Part shown: positions 21,365-34,869 of the stretch, piece by piece
Layout of the letters: the number at the start of each line of letters is the position of its first letter
Position numbering within the stretch: the stretch's first letter is position 1
Origin: Osedax fenrisi
Lineage: Eukaryota > Annelida > Polychaeta > Sabellida > Siboglinidae
NCBI GenBank assembly: GCA_964019155.1
Contig: OZ025241.1
Location: 84,410,244 to 84,474,243 of the forward strand
Length of the DNA: 64,000 bases
Reading direction: 5' to 3'
Made by a program: the position numbers and the translations under genes
The notes under the pieces: generated by a model
Database searches by the model: none
The model's input: the letters and a program-made list of their open reading frames with translations, nothing else
Told to the model about the DNA's origin: nothing

Positions 21365-24186
21365 ATGGCTCTTATCAATATTCGATCTCTTAGAGCAAAT
21401 TCTCTTTTATTATTGGCCTACCTTAAATCATCGTCCCTCTGGCTAATTGCCCTCACAGAAACATGGATCTCACCTGATGACACTGATATTTTCTCCCTTT
21501 TTCTTGATATAGGTTACACACTCTTTATCTCTTCCCGCACTCATGGTCGTGGAGGTGGTGTAGGAGTTCTCATACATCATGATTTACCTACCCCTACTTT
21601 CACCCATCCTACTTTTTCGTATAGTGATTGTCTCTCGGTTTCCTTTTCATTCTCCAAGGCGAACATTACATTTTCTATTTATATTATTTATAGACCTCCA
21701 AAACCTGACTATACTACGTTCTTTAATGAATTTAATGATCTCATTTTGAATATTCCAATCTCCACTAAACACCAGACCACTATACTCCAGACCACTATAC
21801 TCGGTGATTTTAACTATCATTTTCACTCAACCCAATATCCTCATTCAAGCTTCAAGTGTCTTACCGACTCCCTAGACATGAATCAAGTTGTAAATTGTCC
21901 TACCCATACAGCTGGGCATTCTCTCGACCTTATTTTTTGCAGGTCTCATGATTCATGTAATTGTTTAATTAATTGTACCAAATCTGATCTTCTAACAGAC
22001 CATTTCATCATAACTTTTACAGTTATCCTCCCTCTGCTTCCTTCTCTATCCAAGAAACTCATTCATTATAGAAAAATAAAATCTATTAATATTCCTTTAT
22101 TTTCCTCTGAACTTGTATCAATTCTTGTATCCCTACCCATATCCCCTGAATCTATAAACTCCACTCTCTCCCTTCTTCTTGACAAATATGCCCCCATCAT
22201 ATCTACTACTATTTCCCTGCATACTAATTGCCCATGGTGTACACCTCATCTTGTTAAACTCAAGCGATCTCTACGTAAAAGTGAAAGAACATATCGTCGT
22301 ATGTCTTCTCCTGAAAACCTTTTATCGTTTACTAATCATCGCAAATTCTACAAATCACAAATCAGTAAAGCAAAATATTCTTACTATATTAATAAAATCA
22401 ATAGCCTTTCCTCCAATCCTCGTGCCACATTTGCCTTAGCTAGAAAACTTATTGCACCTGATCCCCCTTTACACATACCTTACATACCAAATATTCCTAA
22501 AAATAAACTCTGTAATGAATTTTCTAACTTTTTCTCGAATAAAATCCTATCTACTTGTTCAACTATTACTTCCCTTCACCAAAAATATAGCATCCCTTGT
22601 ATATTAATCAGTAAACCAATTGATAAGTATTTATCTATATTTACTACTCCCTCAATATCTAACATTTACGACCTAATACTAAAATCCAATTCCTCCTCTC
22701 CATCTGATCCTATCAATATTTATACTGTTAAAAGTCTCGCTAGTACCCTATCCCCTTATTTGCATACTATATTCTCGTCTTCTCTCTCCAATGGAGTTTT
22801 ACCCCCCTCTTTTAAACATGCTATCATTACTCCCATTCTTAAAAAAACCTATTCCAACCCTAATCTCTTATGTAACTACCGTCCTATCTCCCAACTTCCT
22901 ATTTTTAGTAAAATACTTGAAAAAATAGTTGTCCATCAAATAAATAGGTTTATGTCACTAAACTCTTCCCATGATGTCCTGCAAAGTGCATTTCGTAAAG
23001 GTCATTCAACTGAGACTGCCCTCCTTCAAATCTTAAATAATATATATACCAAAGTTTCTCCCTCACTATGTTGTCAAATGGTTCTACTTGATCTATCTTG
23101 TGCATTTGACTCTCTTCGCCATGATATTCTTATCTCAAGACTTGAGATGATTGGAATTAATGGTAGTGCCCTCAAATGGCTTAAATCTTACATCCTGAAT
23201 AGATCATCCTCTGTTAAATTCTGTGATTTCTTTTCTGATCCCCGTCCCTTACTCTATGGTGTCCCACAAGGTTCTGTCCTAGGCCCACTTCTATTATCCA
23301 TATATATAGCACCTATACGGTCTATTATATCCAAATTCCCTAACGTTTTCTATCATATATATGCTGATGATATCCAACTCTACTCATTCCTCTCTGTTTC
23401 TACTCCAGATAATTCTCAACTAATTGCGTGTGCCTCCTCTATTAAATACTGGCTTCTCTCCAATAACCTTTTACTAAATACTTCAAAAACTGCCCTCCTC
23501 AATATACCTACGAACTCCCCATCATTCCCTTCTTTTTATCTTGACAAAATTCTTATTTCACCTTCCAATTCAGTCCTCAATCTTGGTGTTATTTTCGACT
23601 CTGATCTATCTTTTTCTAGCCATATTTCTAAAATTTCTAAAGCAGCTAATTATCATTTATTTAGAATCAAATGTATCCGTAAATCCATATTACTCGTCCC
23701 CTATGTGATGTCCTTATTAATTCACTTGTAATTTCTCGTATTGATTATTGTTCTTCTTTATTATATATCCTTCCTGCTTCTTCAATTGCCCCATTAAATA
23801 GAATCATCAGATCATCTATACGATCCATTTTCAATATTAAACTATCTGACCATTCCTATACTGACTCATTTCAAATTATACCAAACTGGTTTCCCTATAG
23901 AAAACGATCTCTAATTAGACTCCTTTCTATTACCCATAAATCTATATATTTTTCCATTCCTTCATATATATTTGACCTACTTTTAATTCGCTCCACAACC
24001 CACAATACACGTTCAACTTCCAGTATCAATCTAATTATCCCACAGCCATCCTCCCTTAAATTCAAGAAACGCTCTTTCTCCTACATTGTCCCATCTATCT
24101 GGAATGCACTCCCTTCATCTATAAGATCTATTCAATCTCCCACCTCCTTTAATTCTCATCTCAAGTCATATTTATCCAGTATCTAA
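21365..24186 (+). pseudogene. LINE-A ORF2: APE endonuclease + reverse transcriptase, one frameshift
   Basis: Starts at ATG 21365, 12 nt after the ORF1 stop and in the same frame. The endonuclease carries NIRSL (residue 5), TETW (31-34), IYRPP, GDFN and a TDHF motif. The RT has LLDLSCAFDS, GVPQGSVLGPLL and the catalytic YADD. The frame is lost near 23690 (after CIRKSI) and resumes in another frame as TRPLCDVLINSLVISRIDYC, running to TAA at 24184-24186 with the usual C-terminal IWNALP motif. A single one-base change therefore separates this from a complete protein of about 940 residues. The in-frame layout with ORF1 is unusual and is discussed in the findings. Confidence 0.88.
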
Positions 24187-24362
24187 TTTCATTATATTAT
24201 TATTAACTTTTATATTTCATTATTATTACTTCCACATTGTTAGTTAGTTTATTTCACTTTGTTGTTGTGGTTGTTTTATTTATATTATTTATTTTACGTG
24301 CACTTACGAGGAGTGTTATCACTTTGTAACGGTACCTAATAAACTATATTTCATCATTCATC

Positions 24363-24565
24363 AAGTGTTATTTATGGGTAAAAATATACGTTCCACTAGG
24401 TGTTTATTTATGGGTACAATAATATGTTCCACTATTGATTTTTTGTATGTAAAAGGAAACCATTTGTCTGCTCACAAACTACCTATGATTCGACCACCTA
24501 GTGGAACATATTATTTGACCTATAATGTTACGTTGCGGCAACTAGTTTCTGGTTGCTTGGGTTAG
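24363..24565 (+). repeat. Right half of the 36-bp-repeat element hosting LINE-A
   Basis: Two more 36-bp units (GGGTAAAAATATACGTTCC at 24376; GGGTACAATAATATGTTCC at 24412) lead into a unique end: GATTTTTTGTATGTAAAAGG, CTGCTCACAAACTACCTA, then an inverted unit (CCACCTAGTGGAACATATTA) and GGCAACTAGTTTCTGGTTGC. The same order is found at 59499-59668. Confidence 0.85.
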
Positions 24566-24741
24566 CACTCGTTATTTTAATTTTATAATATATATATCAG
24601 ATACTTATTATATATATTTATTTACTATTTTTATTGTCTCTATGATTTTAATTTTACTTTATTTGATTGGTTTTATGATTCGTAATTTTAGTAACAATAT
24701 TATATTATTATTATATTGGTGAGTAACTTATTAGTGAGTAT

Positions 24742-24805
<64 letters not shown>

Positions 24806-25160
24806 TATTGTATAATCTATAGATTTCGATATAAACTCTGGTACTCTCCTTTGAACAGGAGCTCTATTTGATAAAGTGTATTTACTTTCTGATATCAATA
24901 AACTATATTCATTGATGTAGTGTAATATAATGAGATAACGAGAATGGCTGTATACATTATTATTTATATTATAATATATAACCTTAACTAACCATCAACG
25001 ACAGAAGTAGGCCAGGAAGTTAGCATGCAATTGAATACTATCGACCATATCCATATTATTAAAAAACATAGTAATGTCCATTTCCGGTTAGAACTATAAG
25101 GTAACATATTTGATTTTGTATATACTTAATAATTAGTCATATATTAATGTATATATATAT
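24566..25160. other. AT-rich spacer with (TA)n, no gene
   Basis: (TA)n at about 24739-24804. A less AT-biased piece at 24980-25105 has no recognisable product. Confidence 0.45.
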
Positions 25161-25166
25161 ATATAT

Positions 25167-26014
25167 TAGTGTTGTCAAATTTTCTAAAAAGTAAGTCTCA
25201 GTATCGTATTAGTATCATTCAACAGCTGTATAAGTATCGTATCAGTATCATTCGATAGCTGTATCAGTATGGTATCAGTATCGTTTGACAGCTGTATCAG
25301 TATCAGTATCAGTATCGTTTGACAGAAGTCTCAGTATCGTATCAGTATAATATGACAGAAGTCTCAGTATTGTTTGACAGAAGTATCACTATCATTATCG
25401 TTTGATAATTGTATCCGCATCGTTTGACAGCAGCATAAGTATCGTATAGTGATGTAAACTGTGCACTTAATGGCAGTGTAGTTTCTTCTTCGATATTAAT
25501 CATCTCTTAAATTTATATACAATATTTAAAATGAATACAAAAATTTAAAATAATGATGTTGATGGTTACACGAATAATTTTAAAATGATACAATGTGGAT
25601 TAAAAGTGTCGCTGATACATACGAAGGACGGGGTAGTTTGATTGACATTGGCGCATATTCACACAAAGGGACGTTATGCTGAGTAATAGCAAAATGGGCT
25701 TTAGTAATGGGCTTTGGTAATAGTGTCGCGGATACATACACAGAACCGCTATGTTGGTTGAAAATGGCGCGAATAAATATAATCCCAAAGGTAAACATTG
25801 GAATGTATTTTAGATATCCAATAATAAAAATCCGAAATAATACGAATCTAATATTTAAAGTCCGAAATAGTCCGAATCTAATATTTAAAGTCCGAAATAG
25901 TCCGAGTTAAATATTAAAGTCCGAGTCCGGTCCGATTCCGATATATCATACATTATACTGTATCAGTCCGGTATCAATGACCTAATGTCCGAAGTCCGGG
26001 TCCGAATGACAACG

Positions 26015-26017
<3 letters not shown>
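25167..26017. mobile_element. Non-autonomous hAT-like element, ~850 bp
   Basis: TAGTGTTGTCA at the left end and TGACAACGCTA at the right are inverted ends with one mismatch, and such ends are common in hAT elements. Both flanks are (TA)n, so an 8-bp duplication cannot be judged. Subterminal arrays differ at the two ends: GTATCAGTATCGTTTGACAG-type repeats at 25196-25450 and TCCGAATCTAATATTTAAAG-type 30-bp repeats at 25830-25920. No transposase ORF is present. Confidence 0.6.
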
Positions 26018-26053
<36 letters not shown>

Positions 26054-26065
26054 AAAACGTTACAG

Positions 26066-26360
26066 AATTATAGATGTACAAAATGCCTTTGATGTAGTGG
26101 ATAATTCTATGATATTAATAAATTCAAATGTTGTTGGTATAGGGGTCAAGTAGATATTTTCTAAAATTAGAAATATCAACAAATTAAAAGAACAATTAAT
26201 AATATTAAAGTTATTATTTTAATAATACATACTATATGCGATATAATAATGAAGTGATCATTAATTATTAATTTAGGGCTATTATCATTTTTATATAATG
26301 GTGATTATGATATAATCAATTTAAAATGATATGCTGATGATACACTACCATATGTATTGA
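26066..26360 (+). pseudogene. Reverse-transcriptase remnant
   Basis: Fragments IIDVQNAFDVVDN (RT motif A-like) at about 26066-26110 and YADDTLPYV (motif C) at about 26331-26357 lie in the right order and spacing for a LINE RT, with stops between. The family is not determined. It abuts the (TAC)n array. Confidence 0.45.
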
Positions 26361-26364
26361 CTTA

Positions 26365-27419
<1,055 letters not shown>

Positions 27420-28240
27420 TAATAACTAACCCGACCATATTATTGGTTGATCGATACATGATAGGAAATATAAGAGCCGATAATCTATCAGCTGTTATCA
27501 AAATAAGATTGTATGTAGAGGTCATGAACAATGTCCACATAGGTACAGAGGTTAACCAGACCCTGCACACGAATTCATCCCACATTCCTACCAGCATCTG
27601 AATATAAATTAGTAATTACGTAGCTAAGCTATATATTATAATGTTTCATAAACTATATTTTTAAAATTAATAATACAAATCAATTTATTTTAATACTGAA
27701 TTATATAATTAAAATTCCATACATTTATTATCCATAACCCAGAAATTAATACATAAATTAACGGATTCCTTTATCATCCAATTATATTAGTTTATATATT
27801 TACCAATATTAGAAATAACTGTTTTTATTTTATATTATATTAGTACTATATAAATAACTGTGATTACTATTTAGTAATAATATGTTAATAATTATATAGT
27901 TTTTTTAAAGTTATACGTTTATAATTCATATAATTATACATATACAAATATATTAAGTACAATCCATATGTGTAGCTATGACCATACTAATATAATGATT
28001 TATATATATTTACTTGTTGTTTTAGGGTGTGTTTTTGGTCAAACACAGGTGGTGCGCAGTTAGTAGAAACAAATGTCGAGTGTTTTTCGTCAATCACTAG
28101 TGCAACTGCAACCACTAGTGCAATCACTAATACAAGTATTTATGTATGGATATATTTATATTTAAATAACATTAAATAACATGCATTAAACATATATATA
28201 TATATATTATTATATATATATATATATACATATATGATGT

Positions 28241-28340
28241 ATACATACATACATACATACATACATACATACATACATACATACATACATACATACATAC
28301 ATACATACATGTATACATACATACATACATACATACACAC
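28241..28340. repeat. (ATAC)n microsatellite
   Basis: About 25 ATAC units with small variants, inside the inverted-repeat element. Confidence 0.95.
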
Positions 28341-28491
28341 ATACACGCATACATACACGCTCACATACATAACTTCAATTTAATTTTTGATAAATAAATT
28401 CGCGCATATCTAAAAATAGCAATAACGTCACAATTGTGACGTATTTTATGATTCATTTCATAGGCGGAGCTTATTATGCCTGCGTTCAAAG

Positions 28492-28525
28492 CATAGAGCT
28501 AGAGAAATTTCTCTCTGGATCTATG
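28492..28525. mobile_element. Hairpin of the CATAGAGCTAGAG family
   Basis: CATAGAGCTAGAGAAA and TTTCTCTCTGGATCTATG form a 34-bp hairpin with two mismatches. Flanking bases (GTTCAAAG, ATACACTA) do not match, so it is old or was carried in with the surrounding element. Confidence 0.6.
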
Positions 28526-28778
28526 ATACACTAGTGTAGCGCAGATGGCAAGTGCTGTGGTACGAATAAATAGCACAACCAGACGTTTTGTAACAGTTGG
28601 ATTTTTACATGCAGTGAATACGAATTTCTCATACACCTGTGGTTTTTCCACCTGTGGTTGTTACACCTGTGGTTGACCAAAAACACACCCTAAGTGAATA
28701 GAGTAAACCACATATTTTTATAATAGTAATAACAAAAAAAAACTAATTTGGATTTGAATGTCTCGTATTTTATATTAA

Positions 28779-28780
<2 letters not shown>

Positions 28781-28831
<51 letters not shown>
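28781..28831. repeat. (TA)n tract
   Basis: About 25 TA units. Confidence 0.9.
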
Positions 28832-28834
<3 letters not shown>

Positions 28835-29073
28835 TATATTCATAATTCATAATTAACTTATTGATAATATAATTAAAACACACATATATTACTAACTTTC
28901 TATTTTTTGCGTCGGGTTTGGGCTATAATTAGAATGGATGCAAGAAGATCAATAACACTCTGGTGGACAATAAGAAAATCCACTCTTCTTCTACGTAATT
29001 CTTTAGTGTTCAATATTACTAGTATTACTAGTAGATTTCCTATAATACCTAGCGTGCTGTATTATTATATGTA

Positions 29074-29117
<44 letters not shown>

Positions 29118-29439
29118 TTGTACATATTTTTTATAACTAATTACTTACATATTAAATTTTATTTAAATTTTATTTAACATTCAGTATTATTTTCTATACA
29201 GGAAGTCACATTTTGATTTTAAATATTAAATATTAAATATAAAATATTCACAAGTACTTTGTATTGATTATTTATGTTGCCGGTAATGGTTCGTGTCGGG
29301 GATGATGGTGCAATTGTTGTGTGGGGGCAATTGTTGCCAGTGCTCTTACTCTTGGCGAAAGTAAGTTCCTTAATGCATTGGATATAGAAACCCCAAATCC
29401 TCCAAGTTGATACACCTTTATCGACTTTCATTGACAATC

Positions 29440-29652
29440 GATATAAAGTATTCTAGGTAGATATTGTTATGACTATTTTTTTACTGATATCCTGGATAGC
29501 AATTTTATTTTATAATCTAATATTTTATTTAATATTATTTTAATTTTATACATGTTTCCCCCCCCCCACAATCACATTGGGTTATGACTTGATAAGCTTA
29601 GCTTTTTTGTTCATCCAGGCTAATGCCTAAACTCTGATTATATTATTATTAG

Positions 29653-29688
<36 letters not shown>

Positions 29689-29734
29689 CTGTCAATAATT
29701 ATTTATATGTAGCTAATAATAAATAAATAAATAA

Positions 29735-29781
<47 letters not shown>

Positions 29782-29930
29782 ATACACTATAGTGTACTAT
29801 GATTTGTTATTATATACAATTAAATTTTAAAAATAATGTTTGTTTGCGTATAATAACATATTAATATCTATAATAGTATAGTATAGAGAAACGAGCTTGT
29901 TGTGTACATATGAAAAACATCGGTACGTTT
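29440..29930. other. AT-rich spacer, no gene
   Basis: (TA)n tracts at 29660-29682 and 29740-29772 and a C9 run at 29560; nothing else recognised. Confidence 0.45.
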
Positions 29931-30420
29931 GATTTTTCCTATTAAACTTTTCATCAATATATATATATATACATAAACATTTTATATTATTTCCTTGTTT
30001 TAATTTTAATTTTAATATTAGTAATATATAAATTTAAGTTTATATTTTTATTTTTATTTCATATATTATAACGTAAGAAATTAGTTTTATTAATATGTAT
30101 TAAAAATGTATTTATATTAAGCCATTTTAATGATTTATTTATATATGATTGCATTTTATCTTTAATATTTAAAATTTGATTTTTCCTATTAAACTTTTCG
30201 TCAATATATATATATATACATAAACATTTTATATTATTTCCTTGTTTTAATTTCCTGTTTTTAATATTATTAATATATAAATTTGAGTTTATATTTTTAT
30301 TTTTATTTCATATATTTTAACGTAAGCAATTAGTTTTATTAATATTTATTGAAAATGTATTTATATTAAGCTATATTATTGATTTATTTATATATGATTG
30401 CATTTTATCTTTAATATATA
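29931..30420. repeat. 247-bp tandem duplication
   Basis: GATTTTTCCTATTAAACTTT begins at 29931 and 30178, and the following 240 bp match closely (CATAAACATTTTATATTATT, TTAGTTTTATTAATAT, GATTGCATTTTATCTTTAAT). Confidence 0.85.
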
Positions 30421-30742
30421 ACATTTATTTATAAAATATTAAGTTGGTATATTGCGAGTGTTTATATATTTATATTGTTATATATTTATATATTCATATA
30501 TGTATATATATATATGTAAAAATATATGTTTATATATTTATATATATATTAAATACTAAAGTAATGAATGCATGATATATTTGTATTATCCATATACAAT
30601 AATAGACATACACATGTAACATATAAGCTATCTTACCACAAATAGTAACATAGTGGTTACAGTCCTTTCAAGTTTTTAATATATATAATAATAATAATAT
30701 AATATAATCAGATTGGTTCGTCGTAATAAACGAGAATGAACC

Positions 30743-30787
30743 CAGGTAGATATAGAAGTTCATTGAACTTATCGAGATATCTACCTG
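30743..30787. repeat. 45-bp two-level hairpin
   Basis: Outer arms CAGGTAGATA / TATCTACCTG enclose AAGTTCATTGAACTT, itself an inverted repeat. No 8-bp flanking duplication. The surrounding 30720-31130 stretch is less AT-biased but unrecognised; 31315-31400 is (AAT)n-like. Confidence 0.65.
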
Positions 30788-31316
30788 TCAGCAAAAGGAA
30801 TGGAAAAAAAACAAACAGTAATAAAATTTACAAAGATAAAATAAAATTGGAAATTAAAAGTAAAATATAAATATAAAGTAAAATTTTAAATATTAAAATA
30901 GTTAAAATACAAATAAATATTATATATAAATAATAATAAAAATAATAATAATAGATACAAATAACAATAAAACAAGACGTGTACAAATAAAGAGGGAAAA
31001 ACAACACATAGTTCATAAAACGACACAACGAACGAATAGTATAAGGCTACCAACTTTCAGTAAGGATGTGCCAAATCCTTAATACCTTGAGATGATCCCA
31101 CCACAATCATACCGGTAAACTTAGTACTCGGCATATAATACACCACCGCACGCTACAATCAATATACAAAAAACACGAAATTCCTCCTCTTTATAAAATA
31201 AAAAATAACAAAATATAATATAAATAATAAAATAATAATAAACAGTTAATAAAAATAATAAATAGTAATGAAAAATAAATCTTATAAATAAAATTACAAT
31301 AAAATATATACAAGAC

Positions 31317-31365
<49 letters not shown>

Positions 31366-31582
31366 TATTAACAATAATAATAATAATATTAATAATAATA
31401 GGTAACTCGTAATACAAATTTAATCAAATAATAATAAGAATAATAATAAACAATACATTTAAAAACAAATGATAATACAATTGTTAAAATATATAAATAT
31501 TGTAAACAAATAATTTAATTAAAAACTATTCCAATTACTGAATTTCATCATTTGAATAAAAATAAATAAATAAATAAATAAG

Positions 31583-32234
31583 ACTTTAATAGTGACCAAT
31601 AATTTTTTGTTTTAAAACATTTAAAAACTTTTTCAAAGGGTTAGTGGTTTTGATATCAATAGATAGTGAATTCCATAACAAAGGACCTTTATAACCAATA
31701 CAGAATTTATCATAACAACGTGATATATTGGGAACAACGAATTCATTAGTTGACCTTAGAGAATATATTGTCTTTTTTTTATTAAATAACTTAATAATTT
31801 GTGGATGTATATTATTATTGTACCAAGCTTTATACATGTATTTGTAAATATTTAAATTAATAATATCATTAAATTTGAGAATACGTTTATGTATATAAAT
31901 ATGGTCAATATTTGTTCTATTATGTAGATAATAAATTGATCTTAGACATCTATTTTGTAATATAGTAATACATTTAATATTACTAAAATACGTATTACCC
32001 CAGAGTATTGAGCAATAATGCAAATGACTATGGAATAAAGAGTAATATATGTTCATAAGGGATTCTCTATTCAATTTAGATTTTAATCTATTTATTAAAG
32101 AGATACATCGATTAAGTTTGTTTTTAATATTATGAATCTGTTTTTTCCAATTGAGATTTTCATCTATAAATATACCCAAAAATAAAATATAAGATGATTG
32201 CTTTATAATTAAGTCATTAATTTTTATAATTATG

Positions 32235-32240
<6 letters not shown>
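31583..32240 (-). pseudogene. LINE reverse transcriptase C-terminal part
   Basis: Open for about 215 codons: FLGIFIDENLNWKKQI, then SLFHSHLHYCSILWGNTY, ILQNRCLRSIYY and KGPLLWNSLS. These are the thumb and C-terminal blocks of CR1/Jockey-type RTs. The catalytic domain is missing; the frame starts inside a (TA)n tract at 32237-32265, so the copy is 5' truncated. The stop is followed by a (TTTA)n tail (31557-31582 as AAATAAAT on the plus strand), a typical LINE 3' end. Confidence 0.8.
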
Positions 32241-32268
<28 letters not shown>

Positions 32269-32349
32269 CGACAATATGGTATACATATTCATAAACATAG
32301 CTATGGTTAAAATGGTTAAATAGTCTACGTAATCTAGTGATCAACATAT

Positions 32350-33558
32350 ACGTACAGATTACACCTATGTCGTTTGGCTATACCATGATACCGATAAATA
32401 TAATGACTGAATTACAAAAGAATATATATATTTATATATATATATATATATTATTTCTAATCCAATATTAATAAATATATTCATAACAACTAATATAAAC
32501 ACAGAAATATATTAAAACATATGTACTGTATATTAATACGTGTGTGTTTGTATTGTTTGTTTTGACTATATGTTATATATATATATATCTATATGTATCT
32601 ATGAATATTTATTCAAAATTATACATGTTTATGTATATGTATGACACTTATATTTTTTGAATATGCATTAATACATTAATATATAAATTATACGTATTTA
32701 AATTGTATATACATTTGTATATACACTATGATCATATTAATATCAACTTCGATAAGTATTATATTCCCAGCATATATTATAAATTTAATAATGGTTGTAA
32801 TTACTATATATTAAATTCATATAACCTATTGAATATATATATATATATATATATAGATATATAAATAATACATTATTTCTAGAAATATAAATACATATTA
32901 AAGTGTAGACATAACTGTTATTATACTTAAGTATATAATTATAATCAAGTTATATAACTAATCGATAATTCAGAATGATTTTATTTTATTATGCAATACA
33001 TGTATTTATGAAGAAATATTTTAGTTGATTATCATGGATATAAATATTTTCTATAATATTTTACCACGTATATTCTGGCTATGTAAAATATAAATTATAA
33101 GTTAATACTTTAGAAAGAAACAACGGTTAATTACAATATGAAATGAAAGTGGTTAACGTATTAACATTATAATAATAGACACAACTATGAAATATAAATA
33201 TATCTTTAATATATAATATTTGTATAATACTAATTTAGAGTAAGTCCAATATTTCATTATTGTTGATGACATTTATGATCAGTTTACTTTAATTTTACCT
33301 GATGTACGGTTAAGTACATTAAGGTTAAGTATATATTAAACAAATATATGTTTTAATGATTAAGTGTGAAACAAATACACGAAATGATACATAACGAATC
33401 ATAATTCATGATACAATAAGTAACCTGATTACGATATACATGATCTCAATGATTCCTTCTATAGAGCTCTGAAAGTTAACAAGTGATTCATCCCCACCAT
33501 GTATCTCGTGTAAGGTTGTATTGTCCATATCAGTTAAACTATGTGTAGCCTATATGGA

Positions 33559-33606
<48 letters not shown>

Positions 33607-33665
33607 ACGTATATCCTAACCAGATATTTATATATTCATTTGAAAATCTAATAATAAACATACCT

Positions 33666-33699
<34 letters not shown>

Positions 33700-33798
33700 C
33701 ATGTTTAAATTATTATAGTATTATCATAATCATGTATTCGGATTATTTTTATTAATTAAAATAATAAAAGGCAAATGCTTATAAACAAATTAAGATAA

Positions 33799-33836
<38 letters not shown>

Positions 33837-34665
33837 ACAGATTTTGTATATAGTAACTTTAATATGGATGCATTTTATCGTTCACCTAGTTATCCAATAC
33901 CCCATATACCGATGAACTCAATACTGACATCAGTCATTTATACAATTCTGATATTATTTTTGTATACTTTAATACCCTACTAACTTACCCTCTCAATGTT
34001 CTACTAAACTTATCAATATACTTAATTCTGCACATTATTTACTTTAACTTTAATATCATGAATTTGGAAATAAATTATATCTTATAATGTACCTTTTCAT
34101 TCGATACTAGCTGTACCTCTATTATTTGATACTATTGTCCTATTCTTTCAAATATCAGTTCAGGAACCTAAACATCCAACAATGTATCGCTCTACTCATC
34201 AAATAAACAATATATGAACAGCACAGTTCGTAATTAAGACTTGAATACGCGGCCTACACATAATACTCAATCTCTCTATAATTCATTATTCTTCACACTT
34301 GACATTCATATTCCTATAATTAATATAACTACAATATTTGGACCAACAAATCCCTATACACTTTTTATCTTTCTCGTCAAAAACGTTGTCAACATATTTT
34401 ATAATGTAAATGGATAATAGATAAAGATTCATAATCACTACTTTCATACAACATTTTGACATATAAATATCGTATAGGTCTTATTTATATGATGATATTT
34501 ATTATGATTCTTTTTTTAAAAAAAAATCACCAATATTATTTCATGATTACCATAACCTATCTCTATTATCATATTCTACTATTAATTTTATTCTAATGAT
34601 CATCTAATTTATCTATATAAAATCTCTCGCAGCTTTTCTTCTCTTGATCCAATTTATTTAATATT
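32350..34665. other. AT-rich DNA, no gene recognised
   Basis: Many (TA)n tracts (33560-33602, 33672-33700, 33805-33835). The stretch 33850-34870 is less AT-biased and pyrimidine-rich and might be decayed coding DNA, but no motif could be assigned. Confidence 0.4.
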
Positions 34666-34668
34666 ACT

Positions 34669-34800
34669 AAATGACAGAGCTCCTCATATATTCTCAAATA
34701 TAGCTCATATTACCATGGTAACCATGAATCACGAACTGACAGAGCTCCTCATATATTCTAAAATATAGCTCATATTACCATGGTAACCATGAATCACTAA
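34669..34800. repeat. 65-bp tandem duplication
   Basis: GACAGAGCTCCTCATATATT occurs at 34673 and 34738. Each unit ends in TTACCATGGTAACCATGAAT, containing the palindrome TTACCATGGTAA. Confidence 0.85.
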
Positions 34801-34869
34801 CTGTTGTTGCTGTGCATTCGTAAACATGCTATTATCACTTCTTATACAAAACATCTACTCTAGATCCAT

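Larger units (their letters stand above)
19492..24362 (+). mobile_element. LINE-A: full-length CR1/L2-like retrotransposon
   Basis: About 4.87 kb with a 520-bp 5' leader, ORF1 (20012-21352), in-frame ORF2 (21365-24186) and a short 3' end finishing in CATCATTCATC. AAGT is present on both sides (19488-19491 and 24363-24366), a minimal target duplication, and both flanks belong to the 36-bp repeat element. The leader holds a hairpin, GTATAGTG / CACTATAC (19654-19687). Confidence 0.85.
28022..28692. mobile_element. Terminal-inverted-repeat element, ~670 bp, in the GPCR intron
   Basis: TTAGGGTGTGTTTTTGGTCA at the left is repeated in reverse at 28674-28693 and the match extends with one mismatch to about 27 bp, ending in CACAGGTG. 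No clear target duplication was found. CACCTGTGG motifs recur three times near the right end. A perfect 18-bp palindrome ACGTCACAATTGTGACGT lies at 28425-28442. No ORF of its own. Confidence 0.65.
27431..29431 (-). pseudogene. Rhodopsin-type GPCR, amino-terminal part to TM3
   Basis: A plasma-membrane receptor gene on the minus strand; ligand unknown. Exon TM3 (27597-27431; acceptor TTCAG, donor GTTAGT) encodes DEFVCRVW (conserved TM3 Cys), STYNLILITADRLSALIFP (DRL in place of DRY) and IMYR. Exon TM1-2 (29056-28897; acceptor ATACAG, donor GTTAGT) encodes TLGIIGNLLVILVILNTKEL and FLIVHQSVIDLLASILII, with the TM1 GN and TM2 Asp. The two exons join in phase, but a TAG (28902-28900) stands one codon before the donor. 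An upstream exon (29431 to about 29225; ATG at 29431) gives an Asn/Thr-rich stretch, then YKVLVNILYLIF, apparently the start of TM1; no good donor follows. TM4-7 were not found. The gene is therefore broken or incomplete; similar layouts occur in invertebrate orphan GPCRs. Confidence 0.72.

Noticed and set aside
28140..28370. Tyr/Val/Cys-repeat frames
   Set aside because: Translations of the (ATAC)n microsatellite.
29219..29437. Plus-strand exon reading MVRVGDDGAIVVWGQLL with a GTAAGT donor at about 29360
   Set aside because: The minus strand fits better as the receptor amino terminus running into TM1 (YKVLVNILYLIF).
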